A stretch of 64,000 bases of DNA from Shewanella glacialimarina (GTDB lineage Bacteria; Pseudomonadota; Gammaproteobacteria; Enterobacterales; Shewanellaceae): contig NZ_CP041216.1 of the NCBI RefSeq assembly GCF_020511155.1, positions 3,410,001 to 3,474,000 of the forward strand, given 5' to 3'. Below, one piece after another: positions 46,690 to 55,070 of this stretch. Under the pieces are notes generated by a model. That model was given only the letters and a program-made list of their open reading frames with translations, made no database searches and had not been told where the DNA came from. How positions within the stretch are numbered: position 1 is the stretch's first letter; each line of letters begins with the position of its first letter. A program made the translations under genes and the position numbers.

Positions 46690-49338
46690 ATGATTGCGCA
46701 ACCTGCTAGTACAGAATTACACTCAGGAATGAGTATTAGCGAGCTTAAGCACGCTATTTCATCATTAGACAAATTTTTAGCAGACAATATCTTACATTGT
46801 TCAATTAATGAAACGCTCACTAGCCGCGCGAATTTTTTTGATAATTTGCTTAGCTTACTCTGGCGCGAGCATCAATTAGACCCTAACACTATTTCTTTAA
46901 ATGCAGTTGGAGGCTATGGCCGCCAGACATTACACCCCTTTTCTGATATCGACATTTGCATCATTCACGATAAGCCACTTAATCAACAAGATTCAGCCAA
47001 AATAAGCGCATTTCTTACCCAATTATGGGATTTAAATTTAGATTTAGGCCACGGTGTACGTACCTTACAAGACACCTATCAAGCCTGTAGAGACGATGTC
47101 ACTATTGCCACCAGCTTATTAGAAATTCGCCATATCATCGGCAATAAGCAACACGAAACCCAGATACTCACCGCATTATATGGTGATGAGTTATGGCGTA
47201 GCGACACCTTTTTTGAAGCCAAATTAACCGAACAACAACAGCGCCACGCCAAAGCACAGGGCACGGCTTACAGTATTGAACCCAATTTAAAAACCAGTCC
47301 TGGTGGCATGCGTGATTTACAAACCTTGACCTGGGTAGCGCGTAAGCATTTTGGTGTTGGCGATATGCTGACATTAAGACGACGCGGATTTTTTACCAAT
47401 GATGAATATGCTGAATTACTAGAGTGTCAAAACTTTTTATTCAGAATACGCTTTGCATTACATCAAGCAGCTGGGCGTTCTGAAAACCGTTTATTACTTC
47501 AATATCAGGCAGAAGTCGCCAAACTGATGGGATTTGGAGAAGGCAGTCCTTTAGGCGAAGGTGGCAATATTGCCATTGAAAAAATGATGCGCCAAATTTT
47601 TAGAGCCATGAAACGCATTCGTGAATTAAATCAATTATTGATGGCTTATTTTGCCCGTGAAATATCACCTAATACACAGTCACACGTGATTCCAATTAAC
47701 GACAAATTTGAAATTGTTGATCAGCACATTCACGTACGTGATGAAGATGTGTTTATTGATCGCACTCAAATCATGGCATTGTTTTTATTGATAGCGACCC
47801 ATAACGACCAAATCGTTGGGATCAGCCCTGAAACCTTAAGACTACTTCGTCAAGTTCGCCGTCGTTTAATGGGCGACTTACAAGACTTTCAAGTGTGCCG
47901 TGAAACCTTCAAAAAAATATTTAATCACCCTGAAGGTATGGGCCTGGCCATCACCTTAATGCATCAGCACGGTATTTTAGCGTCATACCTCCCCCAATGG
48001 CGTGAAGTCGTAGGGCAAATGCAGTTTGATTTGTTCCATGCTTATACGGTTGATGAGCATACCCATAAACTGATTAAAAACATCTATCGATATGGCGTTG
48101 ATCGTCAAAATGGCACTATCGATAATGATCGCAAACTTGCGGCTGATATTTATCAAAAAATGCCCAATAAATCATCTCTGCTGTTTGCAGCATTATTCCA
48201 TGATTTAGCCAAAGGACGTGGCGGTGATCACAGCATATTAGGTGCGGTAGATGCCAGCTTATTTGCCAAGTTTCATGGTTTAAAGCTGTCCCACGAGCGC
48301 TTAATATGCTGGCTAGTTAAACACCATTTGTTAATGTCTATAACCTCACAACGTATGGATATTCACGACCCAGATGTGATTAATCGTTTTGCCAAAGAAG
48401 TCGGCAGCCAAACACGCTTAGATGCATTGTATTGCTTAACCATTGCCGATATTCAAGCCACTAATGACGACCTGTGGAATAACTGGAAAGCTGCGCTGTT
48501 AAAAGAACTGTATTTTGCTACCCGAAAAGCACTGCATAATGGCTTTGAAAATGTGCAACAACTTCGCGCCATTGTGCGCGACCATAAACAAGATGCAACC
48601 CAAATACTGCAAGCTGACGGGGTTGATGTAGACACCATTAAAGCGTTATGGAAACGTTTACCGCTATCATTTTTCAGTCATGCCGAATCCGATGATATTG
48701 CGCGCTACAGCAAAGCGTTAATCAAACATCAGTTACAGCCAGAATACGACAGCCAGTTTGAAACCTTAATATTAATCGATAATGTGACGGTCAAAGGTTG
48801 CAGCGACGTGTTTGTCTACAGCAAAGATAGACCGGGATTATTTGTTAAGCTATTTAATGCCTTAGCAACATTAAAAATCTCAGTTAAACAGGCGCAAATA
48901 TCTAAAACCAAAGACGGTTATGTGGTCGAGTCCTTTAAAGTGTTAGATTTTGATGATATGCCAATTTTTAGTGAATCACGTCGAGCACAAGTACTTAAAA
49001 AGCTTTATAACGTACTTGACCATGACGCTAAGCTGCCTAAAATACGTCAACCACGCACCCACAAAAGTTTTGAAAACCAACTCAGTATTGAGTTTTTATA
49101 CTCGCGCCAATCGACTCGCACAGTACTGAATGTATCAGCGTTAGATACCAGCGAGTTTATGGAACAAATCTCTAGTGCATTTAGAAAACAAGAACTGACC
49201 ATTCACAGTGCAAATATCAGCACCGTGGGAGAGCGGGCGGATAACGTGTTCCTATTGTCCAACGCGCAGGGTCAACAACTTGATAAAGCAGAGTGTCAGC
49301 AACTAACAGAGCTGCTTAATCAAACAGTCGGAGATTAA
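46690..49338 (+). CDS. glnD: Bifunctional uridylyltransferase/uridylyl-removing enzyme GlnD
   Basis: 882 residues, normal length. Nucleotidyltransferase domain with GGYGRQTLHPFSDIDICI near residue 75, HD domain with LFHDLAKGRGGDHS near residue 505, and two C-terminal ACT domains (VFVYSKDRPGLFVKLFNALA and TVLNVSALDTSEFMEQISS). It uridylylates or deuridylylates the PII protein in response to glutamine, the primary nitrogen sensor. Neighbours are not map/rpsB as in enterobacteria. Confidence 0.96.
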   Translation: MIAQPASTELHSGMSISELKHAISSLDKFLADNILHCSINETLTSRANFFDNLLSLLWREHQLDPNTISLNAVGGYGRQTLHPFSDIDICIIHDKPLNQQDSAKISAFLTQLWDLNLDLGHGVRTLQDTYQACRDDVTIATSLLEIRHIIGNKQHETQILTALYGDELWRSDTFFEAKLTEQQQRHAKAQGTAYSIEPNLKTSPGGMRDLQTLTWVARKHFGVGDMLTLRRRGFFTNDEYAELLECQNFLFRIRFALHQAAGRSENRLLLQYQAEVAKLMGFGEGSPLGEGGNIAIEKMMRQIFRAMKRIRELNQLLMAYFAREISPNTQSHVIPINDKFEIVDQHIHVRDEDVFIDRTQIMALFLLIATHNDQIVGISPETLRLLRQVRRRLMGDLQDFQVCRETFKKIFNHPEGMGLAITLMHQHGILASYLPQWREVVGQMQFDLFHAYTVDEHTHKLIKNIYRYGVDRQNGTIDNDRKLAADIYQKMPNKSSLLFAALFHDLAKGRGGDHSILGAVDASLFAKFHGLKLSHERLICWLVKHHLLMSITSQRMDIHDPDVINRFAKEVGSQTRLDALYCLTIADIQATNDDLWNNWKAALLKELYFATRKALHNGFENVQQLRAIVRDHKQDATQILQADGVDVDTIKALWKRLPLSFFSHAESDDIARYSKALIKHQLQPEYDSQFETLILIDNVTVKGCSDVFVYSKDRPGLFVKLFNALATLKISVKQAQISKTKDGYVVESFKVLDFDDMPIFSESRRAQVLKKLYNVLDHDAKLPKIRQPRTHKSFENQLSIEFLYSRQSTRTVLNVSALDTSEFMEQISSAFRKQELTIHSANISTVGERADNVFLLSNAQGQQLDKAECQQLTELLNQTVGD

Positions 49339-49375
49339 CCGTTATTTACGCCTAAAATTAGCGGTAGTCATTTTT

Positions 49376-49428
49376 CCGATAACCATATTCCCGATAACCA
49401 TATTGCCGTTAATAATAGCGGTTATCGG
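49376..49428. repeat. Short direct and inverted repeats after glnD
   Basis: CCGATAACCATATT occurs at 49376-49389 and 49391-49404, and GGTTATCGG at 49420-49428 is the inverted copy of its first nine bases. The downstream pair can form a hairpin after the glnD stop codon. No U tract. Confidence 0.6.
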
Positions 49429-49510
49429 TAATTTCATTTTGCATTAATACCAACCCCGTAAAGTTATGCGATAATCATCCCGTCCAAATTTAATAGAGCT
49501 AACACAATAT

Positions 49511-50011
49511 ATGACTCAGCCAGCAACCTTTAGCCATGAATTTACCCTTGATAAACGCTATTTTGCCGAAACCTATGATGCATCGGTCGATCCCTCAATT
49601 AAGGCAAAGGACTTTATTAAAACAGCTATTTTCGCGCTGATTGGACTAGGGATTTTGTTGTCCACCAATTTGGGCGATAACGAACTTGCCAATAAAAACA
49701 TCTATTACTTAGGATATTTTTTCATAGGTCTAAGTGTGGTTGAAGCGTTAAGTATCAAGTTCAAACGCACCTGGTGGTTATGGCGTCAAATGATGAGCAA
49801 GGCCGCCAATAACAATGCCACGTTAACCTTAAATGAAGAAGGCATACACACACAGTCTGCCTATGTTAACCAAACAATCTTATGGACCGAGGTTTATCGT
49901 ATAGCCGAAACAGACAGCGGATTTTTAATCACCTTAGCCAAGGCCAAAAGCTACTTAAGCAAGCAAGGCTTACCAGACCATGCATTGGCGTTTTTACGCA
50001 GTAAAATATAA
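49511..50011 (+). CDS. YcxB-like membrane protein
   Basis: 166 residues. Two adjacent membrane helices (residues ~37-53 and ~66-80), then a C-terminal domain (TLNEEGIHTQSAYVNQTILW, YRIAETDSGFLITLAKAKSY, LPDHALAFLRSKI) typical of YcxB-like proteins, which lack known function. N-terminal FSHEFTLDKRYFAETYD also fits. Inner membrane with the domain facing the cytoplasm is likely. Monocistronic. Confidence 0.75.
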   Translation: MTQPATFSHEFTLDKRYFAETYDASVDPSIKAKDFIKTAIFALIGLGILLSTNLGDNELANKNIYYLGYFFIGLSVVEALSIKFKRTWWLWRQMMSKAANNNATLTLNEEGIHTQSAYVNQTILWTEVYRIAETDSGFLITLAKAKSYLSKQGLPDHALAFLRSKI

Positions 50012-50114
50012 CCACAAAATATTTATCCCAGGAATGTTTGAACTATAGTCATACCGGTCAACTTGGATTATGATTTATCCATAACGATAAAGTGCTATCT
50101 CAATAGGACATAAT

Positions 50115-50438
50115 ATGAAGTACCCTGCAATAACCTTGATTTTTTCTGGTTTGATGTTTGTCACCAATGCAGCAATCGCCTTACCACAGCCTTTGGCAAA
50201 AGATATTGCTTCTTTAAAAGCCGCTTGTGCTGAAATAGCCCAAGAAGACTTGTTACCTGATAACGAAATCGCGCCATTTCTTCTAGATTGTGTCAACGAT
50301 CAACTTAACGAACGTGGTTATGAGCGAGTAGAACATCTTGAAGGTGTTTCCCAAAATGTTGATAGCCCTGAAGATGATTCCCCTGCTGAGAAATCATTAG
50401 TGGAAGTATTAACTGAAGACGAAAATACACAGCAATAA
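50115..50438 (+). CDS. Small secreted protein of unknown function
   Basis: 107 residues with a signal peptide (AITLIFSGLMFVTNAAIALP). The mature protein is acidic with a cysteine pair (AACAEIAQ and LLDCVNDQ) that could form one disulfide, and a low-complexity acidic tail. Good terminator follows. I do not recognise the family. Confidence 0.7.
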   Translation: MKYPAITLIFSGLMFVTNAAIALPQPLAKDIASLKAACAEIAQEDLLPDNEIAPFLLDCVNDQLNERGYERVEHLEGVSQNVDSPEDDSPAEKSLVEVLTEDENTQQ

Positions 50439-50448
50439 TTGCTAAACA

Positions 50449-50477
50449 AAAAACACCTACGTCCTGTAGGTGTTTTT
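50449..50477. terminator. Bidirectional intrinsic terminator (secreted protein / csgG)
   Basis: Twelve-pair stem AAAAACACCTAC (50449-50460) / GTAGGTGTTTTT (50466-50477), loop GTCCT. A tract on one side and T tract on the other allow use by both the plus-strand gene and the csgEFG operon. Confidence 0.9.
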
Positions 50478-50503
50478 ATTAACAGTTAACTCATTTTTAG
50501 CAT

Positions 50504-50545
50504 CGATTAACTCGCTTCGATTAACTCGCTTCGATTAACTCGCTT
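50504..50545. repeat. Three tandem 14-bp repeats at the csgG stop codon
   Basis: CGATTAACTCGCTT is repeated exactly three times (50504-50517, 50518-50531, 50532-50545). The last copy on this strand contains the end of csgG (Glu-Ala-Ser-stop); the others follow the stop, so copy changes need not alter the protein. Confidence 0.95.
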
Positions 50546-51344
50546 CAATGCTAGCAGCATTGGTATCTGCGTCTTCAACTGCTTGCCAATATCCTTGATT
50601 TATTCCTTTGGCAATCATTTCAGCTACGGCTAACTCAATCGCTTGTAATACACAAAACTGTACTGGCTCATTGGTGGTAAACCCGATCTCAGCCTCTGCT
50701 AATCGGTTTAAGCTGGTATAGCGAAACAATCCAGCACGCATCTCCTGTGACAGCACACGTTTAGTGGTCGACACCGACATCATTACTTTACCGCTGTGTA
50801 CATCAACCGCACGTAAATAAATGGTCACCTGGTCTTCACGGTACATCTCTGAGGCGCCAATGCCATAATATTCAACGCCTGCACCGCCAGTGCTGGTATT
50901 GGTTTCATAACTGATAATCCCACCTTCTAACAATAAACGTGCATTAGATAAGCTCGGCATATCATCGCCTTTAGTGCCTTGCTTATTACTAATTTTGCGC
51001 TCAGTTAATAAATTTTGTAAGCCTTCGCGCTCAACCGGAGTAAACCATCTAGAATCTAATAAAGTTTGCATCAACATTGACGTCGCCCCTTGGGTGACGG
51101 CGGTTGAAAAAGAACTCACATTAGCTTGGGGTTTATATTGTCCGGTTTGATCCCTAAATGAATAAACCGCTACAGGAATAGGAAACTTAGGGCCTGATTG
51201 AGCTTGAAGCGCTAACATGGTTTCACTGATAGGGTTAACTTGTGCTTCGGTTAAATTAAGATCCGGTTTAGGGACTAAACTACAGCCAGAGACTACGCCT
51301 AAAAACAGCACACTATTCAAAGATAGAGAGAATAATTTTTTCAT
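50535..51344 (-). CDS. csgG: Curli secretion channel lipoprotein CsgG
   Basis: 269 residues from the ATG at 51344, with GGAG upstream; the longer frame to 51374 would start inside csgF. Lipobox LGVVSGC near residue 19. PIPVAVYSFRDQTGQYKPQ, VTQGATSMLMQTLLDSRWF and VEREGLQNLLTERK are classical CsgG sequences. CsgG forms the nonameric outer-membrane pore for curli subunits. Third gene of csgE-csgF-csgG, four bases after csgF. No csgA, csgB, csgC or csgD in the window. Confidence 0.95.
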   Translation of the reverse strand: MKKLFSLSLNSVLFLGVVSGCSLVPKPDLNLTEAQVNPISETMLALQAQSGPKFPIPVAVYSFRDQTGQYKPQANVSSFSTAVTQGATSMLMQTLLDSRWFTPVEREGLQNLLTERKISNKQGTKGDDMPSLSNARLLLEGGIISYETNTSTGGAGVEYYGIGASEMYREDQVTIYLRAVDVHSGKVMMSVSTTKRVLSQEMRAGLFRYTSLNRLAEAEIGFTTNEPVQFCVLQAIELAVAEMIAKGINQGYWQAVEDADTNAASIEAS

Positions 51345-51348
51345 CAAA

Positions 51349-51750
51349 TTATACTCCATATGTCGGCATTTCAATCACAGTCACTTCACCTGAAAGTAAA
51401 TTGGTAATCGTTAACATGACACCATTTCCGGTTGAAACCACTTCAACTCTAAAATCTCCGGTGTCATAGATACCATCAGTAATTTCACCATCAGCCACAC
51501 CGCGGGTAATGGTGTTAATAATATTTCGCTCTAACGACTCTTTAAAGCGCGTAACAAAATCTTTATCACTAGATGGTGATTGATTATCATTTTGTGAGTT
51601 CGCCTTGTTGAGTAAAAAAGAGCCATTTAATGGCGAACCACCAAAACTTGGGTTAACTGGGGTATAAACTAATTCTGTGGCTGTAACATTACCCACTAAC
51701 AATGCGCTAAAACTTACCGTCAACAACCGCTTAAACATTCTGTTTCTCAT
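51349..51750 (-). CDS. csgF: Curli assembly protein CsgF
   Basis: 133 residues with a signal peptide ending VTATE. The mature N-terminus ELVYTPVNPSFGGSPLNGSF is the CsgG-binding constriction peptide and is nearly identical to that of known CsgF. The C-terminal part (TRGVADGEITDGIYDTGDF) is also typical. CsgF sits in the CsgG pore and couples secretion to nucleation at the cell surface. AGGA lies upstream of the start at 51750. Confidence 0.95.
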   Translation of the reverse strand: MRNRMFKRLLTVSFSALLVGNVTATELVYTPVNPSFGGSPLNGSFLLNKANSQNDNQSPSSDKDFVTRFKESLERNIINTITRGVADGEITDGIYDTGDFRVEVVSTGNGVMLTITNLLSGEVTVIEMPTYGV

Positions 51751-51758
51751 TTTTTATC

Positions 51759-52196
51759 CTAAAGTCCGTTTGATGGATCTGCTATTTCATTGGTAAGCGC
51801 GCTGGCTCTTACCTGAGCGATATAATCAATAGTGATTAATAACGCCTGCTCAGCGCGTTCTTTAATCGGTGCTGCGCGTCGGCCAAAGTGAGTTCGATAT
51901 ATTTGTGTGCCGTTGACCTCTAATGTCAGCAAGGTACCGGCTTGAGGGTATACAGTCTCATAAAGCGTCACATTAAAGCCTTGGGTAAAGGGAAGGTCAC
52001 GCCAATAACCAGAATAATAAAAACCGAAATCTTTACCAAAGCGAGTTAAGGTACGATCAATCACTAAACCACTGATTTCAATATCTGACTCTTCGGCTGC
52101 AACGGGCATAACGAATAACATCGACACACAAAGCAATAAACAGCTAAAGCTCCACTTCGTTATGAGTAAATATAGGGAGTGACAACTGCGTGTCAT
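51759..52196 (-). CDS. csgE: Curli secretion chaperone CsgE
   Basis: 145 residues from the ATG at 52196 (AAGGAT eight bases upstream; the GTG at 52214 overlaps that site). Signal peptide ending VAAEES. DIEISGLVIDRTLTRFGKDF, FYYSGYWRDL and LTLEVNGTQIYRTHFGRR match CsgE, which caps CsgG from the periplasm and selects curli subunits. First gene of the operon. Confidence 0.93.
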   Translation of the reverse strand: MTRSCHSLYLLITKWSFSCLLLCVSMLFVMPVAAEESDIEISGLVIDRTLTRFGKDFGFYYSGYWRDLPFTQGFNVTLYETVYPQAGTLLTLEVNGTQIYRTHFGRRAAPIKERAEQALLITIDYIAQVRASALTNEIADPSNGL

Positions 52197-52356
52197 TAAT
52201 GGGTAATCCTTCACCTAATGTATGAAGTATTACATTAACAATATCGACCACACATCGTCATCCTTAGATTGATAAAAACGGGGTAAATTAGCTCATATGT
52301 CTAAGTAATAAAAAGCAAATTAGTTCTTTTGGCTAGGTCTAATAGATTAAAATGCA

Positions 52357-52384
52357 ATAAAAAAGCAGCTGAGTAGCTGCTTTT
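52357..52384 (-). terminator. Intrinsic terminator of the MAPEG gene
   Basis: AAAAGCAGCT (52361-52370), loop GAGT, AGCTGCTTTT (52375-52384). On the minus strand a run of T follows the stem, about 75 bases past the stop of the MAPEG gene. Confidence 0.82.
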
Positions 52385-52456
52385 AAAAGTGCGATTATCG
52401 TTTCCAAACACTCTGTTTAATATGCTCCCTCAAGGCCCCCGCTTAGAGCATTCAGT

Positions 52457-52840
52457 TTAAAACACTTGAACAAAAATGCCGATTGATGCACCAATAGCAA
52501 CAAACCAGGATAATGACCGTAAAGTGCCATAATTTAATAAATACAATGCATGATAAACCACTCGAGCAACCACATGCACTATGGCTAAAATGGCCACAAC
52601 ATCGGTAACGTTATTAGTCACTATTGCGGTTAAAACCGCCATACCAAATACAAGTAATGATTCAAATGCATTTTGATGCCCTGCTATCGCTCTTGCGCCG
52701 AAGCCAGTCAGTTTGGCTTGCTGCGCCCTTGGATGGGCATTGTCATATCCGCCCAATTTAGACATCGCCATGGCTACTGGCACTTTCGCTAAATAAGGTA
52801 ACATCATCGCGATAAATAAACATATGAGTAAAATAGTCAT
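52457..52840 (-). CDS. MAPEG family membrane protein
   Basis: 127 residues with four hydrophobic helices. The segment QQAKLTGFGARAIAGHQNAFESL is the MAPEG signature (N in HQNAFES), and VHVVARVVYHALYLLNYGTLRS is the conserved third-helix region. MAPEG proteins act in eicosanoid and glutathione metabolism in animals; bacterial members, often like this one, have unknown substrates. Monocistronic. Confidence 0.9.
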   Translation of the reverse strand: MTILLICLFIAMMLPYLAKVPVAMAMSKLGGYDNAHPRAQQAKLTGFGARAIAGHQNAFESLLVFGMAVLTAIVTNNVTDVVAILAIVHVVARVVYHALYLLNYGTLRSLSWFVAIGASIGIFVQVF

Positions 52841-53115
52841 CTCTTTCCCTTTAAGTTTGTTGTTATTTTATTAAAAAATGCACTGTTAAATTGCCAGTAA
52901 CAACACTGTTTTTAATGTGTATTATCAAAAAGATTTTAACAGTAGCACAACAGCCATTAACCACAACCTTATTCAAAAGCACTTTGTAAGATCCTCTGCT
53001 CTAAAACGCTCTTAATCCGTACCTAGCTGAAGTCGCTATATAAATAGCACAATAGTTTTTATAAATTATCCGAGGACGAATGTCATTTTTTGATAATAAG
53101 GTTTGATCACTTTCA

Positions 53116-53173
53116 AACTCATTTTTGGACAAAAGCGGGTTGGAAGATTTGTTTTTATAAAAGTTTGCCCTGA
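53116..53173 (+). repeat. Imperfect direct repeat, copy A
   Basis: Begins AACTCATTTTTGGACA and ends TTTTTATAAAAGTTTGCCCTGA. Copy B lies at 53389-53460 with a longer middle part. The copies flank the structured element. Confidence 0.65.
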
Positions 53174-53230
53174 TCAGACTAAATTTTAAAACTCTATTAA
53201 ATTTTCATTGGCGTCAAAGGTTGACTACAA

Positions 53231-53320
53231 GTGCAGATGATCCAGCGAGACGCCGCAAGCACATCCATGTGGGCTTAACCAAAACATCCTTGTTTTGGAT
53301 ACTCGCTGGCTCATCTGCAC
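53231..53320 (-). repeat. ~90-bp structured repeat element, copy 1
   Basis: Outer stem of 19 pairs with one mismatch: GTGCAGATGATCCAGCGAG (53231-53249) with 53302-53320. Inside, on the minus strand, are two hairpins with GGA in the loop: CCAAAACAAGGATGTTTTGG (53279-53298) and one at 53257-53276 (AGCCCACATGGATGTGCTT). The segment from AGCCCACA to GGCGT matches copy 2 (55071-55162) at 24 of 26 positions. Probably a dispersed intergenic element (REP or MITE type), possibly an RNA structure. Confidence 0.8.
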
Positions 53321-53388
53321 CCGCATTTATATCTCTTCGATTTAGCTTCATTTGTGATTGTAGTAAAAGCTAAATCAGAACAAGAGTT

Positions 53389-53460
53389 AACTCGTTTTTG
53401 GACAGAAATGATTTAGAAAAGTTAGTGTTTCAATTTACTTTTTATAAAAGTTTACCCTGA
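53389..53460 (+). repeat. Imperfect direct repeat, copy B
   Basis: Begins AACTCGTTTTTGGACA and ends TTTTTATAAAAGTTTACCCTGA, matching both ends of copy A at 53116-53173 with one mismatch each; the middle differs and is 14 bases longer. Confidence 0.65.
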
Positions 53461-53521
53461 CGCATTAAATTATTAAATTATCAAATAAAGTTTACAGTGA
53501 CCCCATATATCCACAGCGTGT

Positions 53522-53896
53522 TTAGTAAAACATCTCTTTTTCTTCGTGCCACTTAGCAGGCTCTTCATTGTCATACAGAAATACCTCACAATTATCGCCA
53601 CCAAAGGTACGTCTAAGCTCACTGACAAACCCAAGCACTATTTCTTGAAACTCCTCAAATTCGAGGAAATCAAGCCCTGATGGGTAAGCAACCGCCCCCC
53701 ACCACAGCGAGTTGTCAGAACTTGCTTCTTCAGCGCAGGGCTGGCGCGGCTCAATCATTAACGACTCCATACCATACTCTTGCTCAAAGCGACGATATGC
53801 CTCAGAGTGTTCGTGTTTTGTTTTGATTGCCCACAATTGCGCTAATTGTGGCTCACAGAGCTGCCACCGCACCCGATATGTAATATTCATGCTCAT
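53522..53896 (-). CDS. Unknown protein, second of an overlapping pair
   Basis: 124 residues, acidic, tryptophan-rich (RVRWQLCEPQLAQLWAIKTK, NSLWWGAVAYPSGLDFLEFE). No signal or membrane segment and no domain I recognise. Its start overlaps the 199-residue gene by four bases (ATGA), so both are translated together. It borders the repeat-rich non-coding region and an IS remnant, which suggests accessory DNA. A small immunity-type or antitoxin-like protein is conceivable from size and setting but unsupported by motif. Confidence 0.65.
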   Translation of the reverse strand: MSMNITYRVRWQLCEPQLAQLWAIKTKHEHSEAYRRFEQEYGMESLMIEPRQPCAEEASSDNSLWWGAVAYPSGLDFLEFEEFQEIVLGFVSELRRTFGGDNCEVFLYDNEEPAKWHEEKEMFY

Positions 53897-54492
53897 GGTT
53901 TAGTTGCCTTTACTGTCTTAGCACGAAAACCCTCGGTGCAGCCTTCAGTAATGTGGGCTTGCATCTCAACTATTAATGCAAAGGATTCCTGTGTCGCCTG
54001 GTAAAAATCCTCTTCGCTAAAACACCACACTGATGGAGGAACTCGCCAGCCAGTTTCATAGTCCAATACTTCGCCCTGACTAACTCGTATTGCATTGTAA
54101 ATGAGTCCTAATGGCCCTCCTGCAGGCATATAGTTTTTATTTGGAACGACAAAAAATTCGAAATCAACCCATTGCCGTGCAATGATGCTCAGTAAAATGT
54201 CATTTCGAGGGTACTTTTTATCAATTCGCCAAAAACCACCTTCAATTTTACGGTATTTGACAGGCATGCCGGCGGCTCGAGATACCTCATCCATGATTTC
54301 GATTTGTCGCTCCAGAGGCACATAGTGCTCATCTTTAGCAACCTTGCTCTCAATTCTTGGAAATCTGCTAAACAATTCATGAAAGCGCTCACCATGATTA
54401 ATCGCTAGCGCAGCGTTGAGTACGGGCTGACTCACACGATTAAGAATCCATTGATTTATCTGTTCAGTTGTGAAATCCGTCATGAAATCCAT
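53893..54492 (-). CDS. Unknown protein, first of an overlapping pair
   Basis: 199 residues. AAGGAT precedes the ATG at 54492. No signal peptide; segments GFWRIDKKYPRNDILLSIIA and QWVDFEFFVVPNKNYMPAGG suggest a mixed alpha/beta soluble protein. I do not recognise the family. Coupled by an ATGA overlap to the 124-residue gene. Some phrasing resembles polymorphic-toxin immunity proteins in size and composition, but no toxin gene is adjacent. Confidence 0.65.
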   Translation of the reverse strand: MDFMTDFTTEQINQWILNRVSQPVLNAALAINHGERFHELFSRFPRIESKVAKDEHYVPLERQIEIMDEVSRAAGMPVKYRKIEGGFWRIDKKYPRNDILLSIIARQWVDFEFFVVPNKNYMPAGGPLGLIYNAIRVSQGEVLDYETGWRVPPSVWCFSEEDFYQATQESFALIVEMQAHITEGCTEGFRAKTVKATKP

Positions 54493-54615
54493 CGATTATC
54501 CTTTGATTAGTTGGATTGTCTGGGTCGATTAGTTGGGTCATAGCCTGAGGGATCTCCACAAAATAATGAATATAAATAATGAGATAGGTTAAAGGCTGAG
54601 GAACATTCATGGAAT

Positions 54616-54822
54616 TTGGTGATCAAATTTATCGCCAAACAAATATTACCACGAGCAAATGCCATGAATGCGAAACACGTTTTATCAAAATGCCTATCGT
54701 TTGTCACCCCATTAATGCACAAAACACTTCGCTTGAGTTTGTTTGCTGCCATTGAAAGCTCAATGAACGGTGGCTCGCTTTCTATCACAGGACTTGGCCG
54801 ACAATTAATGGGGCCAGAGTAA
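54616..54822 (+). pseudogene. IS4-family transposase N-terminal remnant
   Basis: About 50 codons (from ATG at 54661) read like the first part of an IS4-type transposase: MHKTLRLSLFAAIESSMNGG followed by SLSITGLGRQL. The frame stops after residue ~68 and I could not follow transposase sequence beyond it in any frame. No terminal inverted repeats were identified. A decayed insertion between the unknown gene pair and the kinase gene. Confidence 0.6.
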
Positions 54823-55070
54823 ACATTTTAAGATCGTTTATAGGCGCTATTATTGAATGGATTTTTCTTCCCTAAATGGCGTGCTCGATGATGGTCTACG
54901 AGCTAGCCGACTCTACCCTTAAGTTCTCACTTTAATCTAGTTTGTTAGCTACTTTCTGTAATCTAAGGTGCAAGATGTTTTATCGCATCACTAACTTAAA
55001 TTCACTCTTAATAACAAAGACTTACAAAGGAATGCTACTATCAGGTCAAATCGAAGGTGTTTAATGGCGC
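54823..55070. other. Non-coding stretch after the transposase remnant
   Basis: Together with 54493-54615 and the repeat at 55071-55162 this forms a ~700-base gap without intact genes. I see no promoter, operator or further IS sequence in it. Confidence 0.4.

Larger units (their letters stand above)
52841..53521. other. 681-bp non-coding region with structured repeats
   Basis: No credible gene. It contains the structured element at 53231-53320, a pair of imperfect direct repeats (53116-53173 and 53389-53460) on either side of it, and an eight-pair inverted repeat TTTAGCTT / AAGCTAAA (53341-53348, 53367-53374). Nothing resembling a curlin gene was found here. Confidence 0.6.

Noticed and set aside
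52197..52356. Searched the csgE upstream region for a sigma-54 promoter or csgD-type site
   Set aside because: No GG-N10-GC element or convincing palindrome.
52841..53521. Searched for a curlin (csgA/csgB) gene
   Set aside because: No open frame with regular Q/N/G repeats in any frame; region is non-coding with repeats.
54507..54788. 93-codon minus-strand frame opposite the IS4 remnant
   Set aside because: Antisense to the transposase-like frame, which gives the recognisable protein; no binding site.
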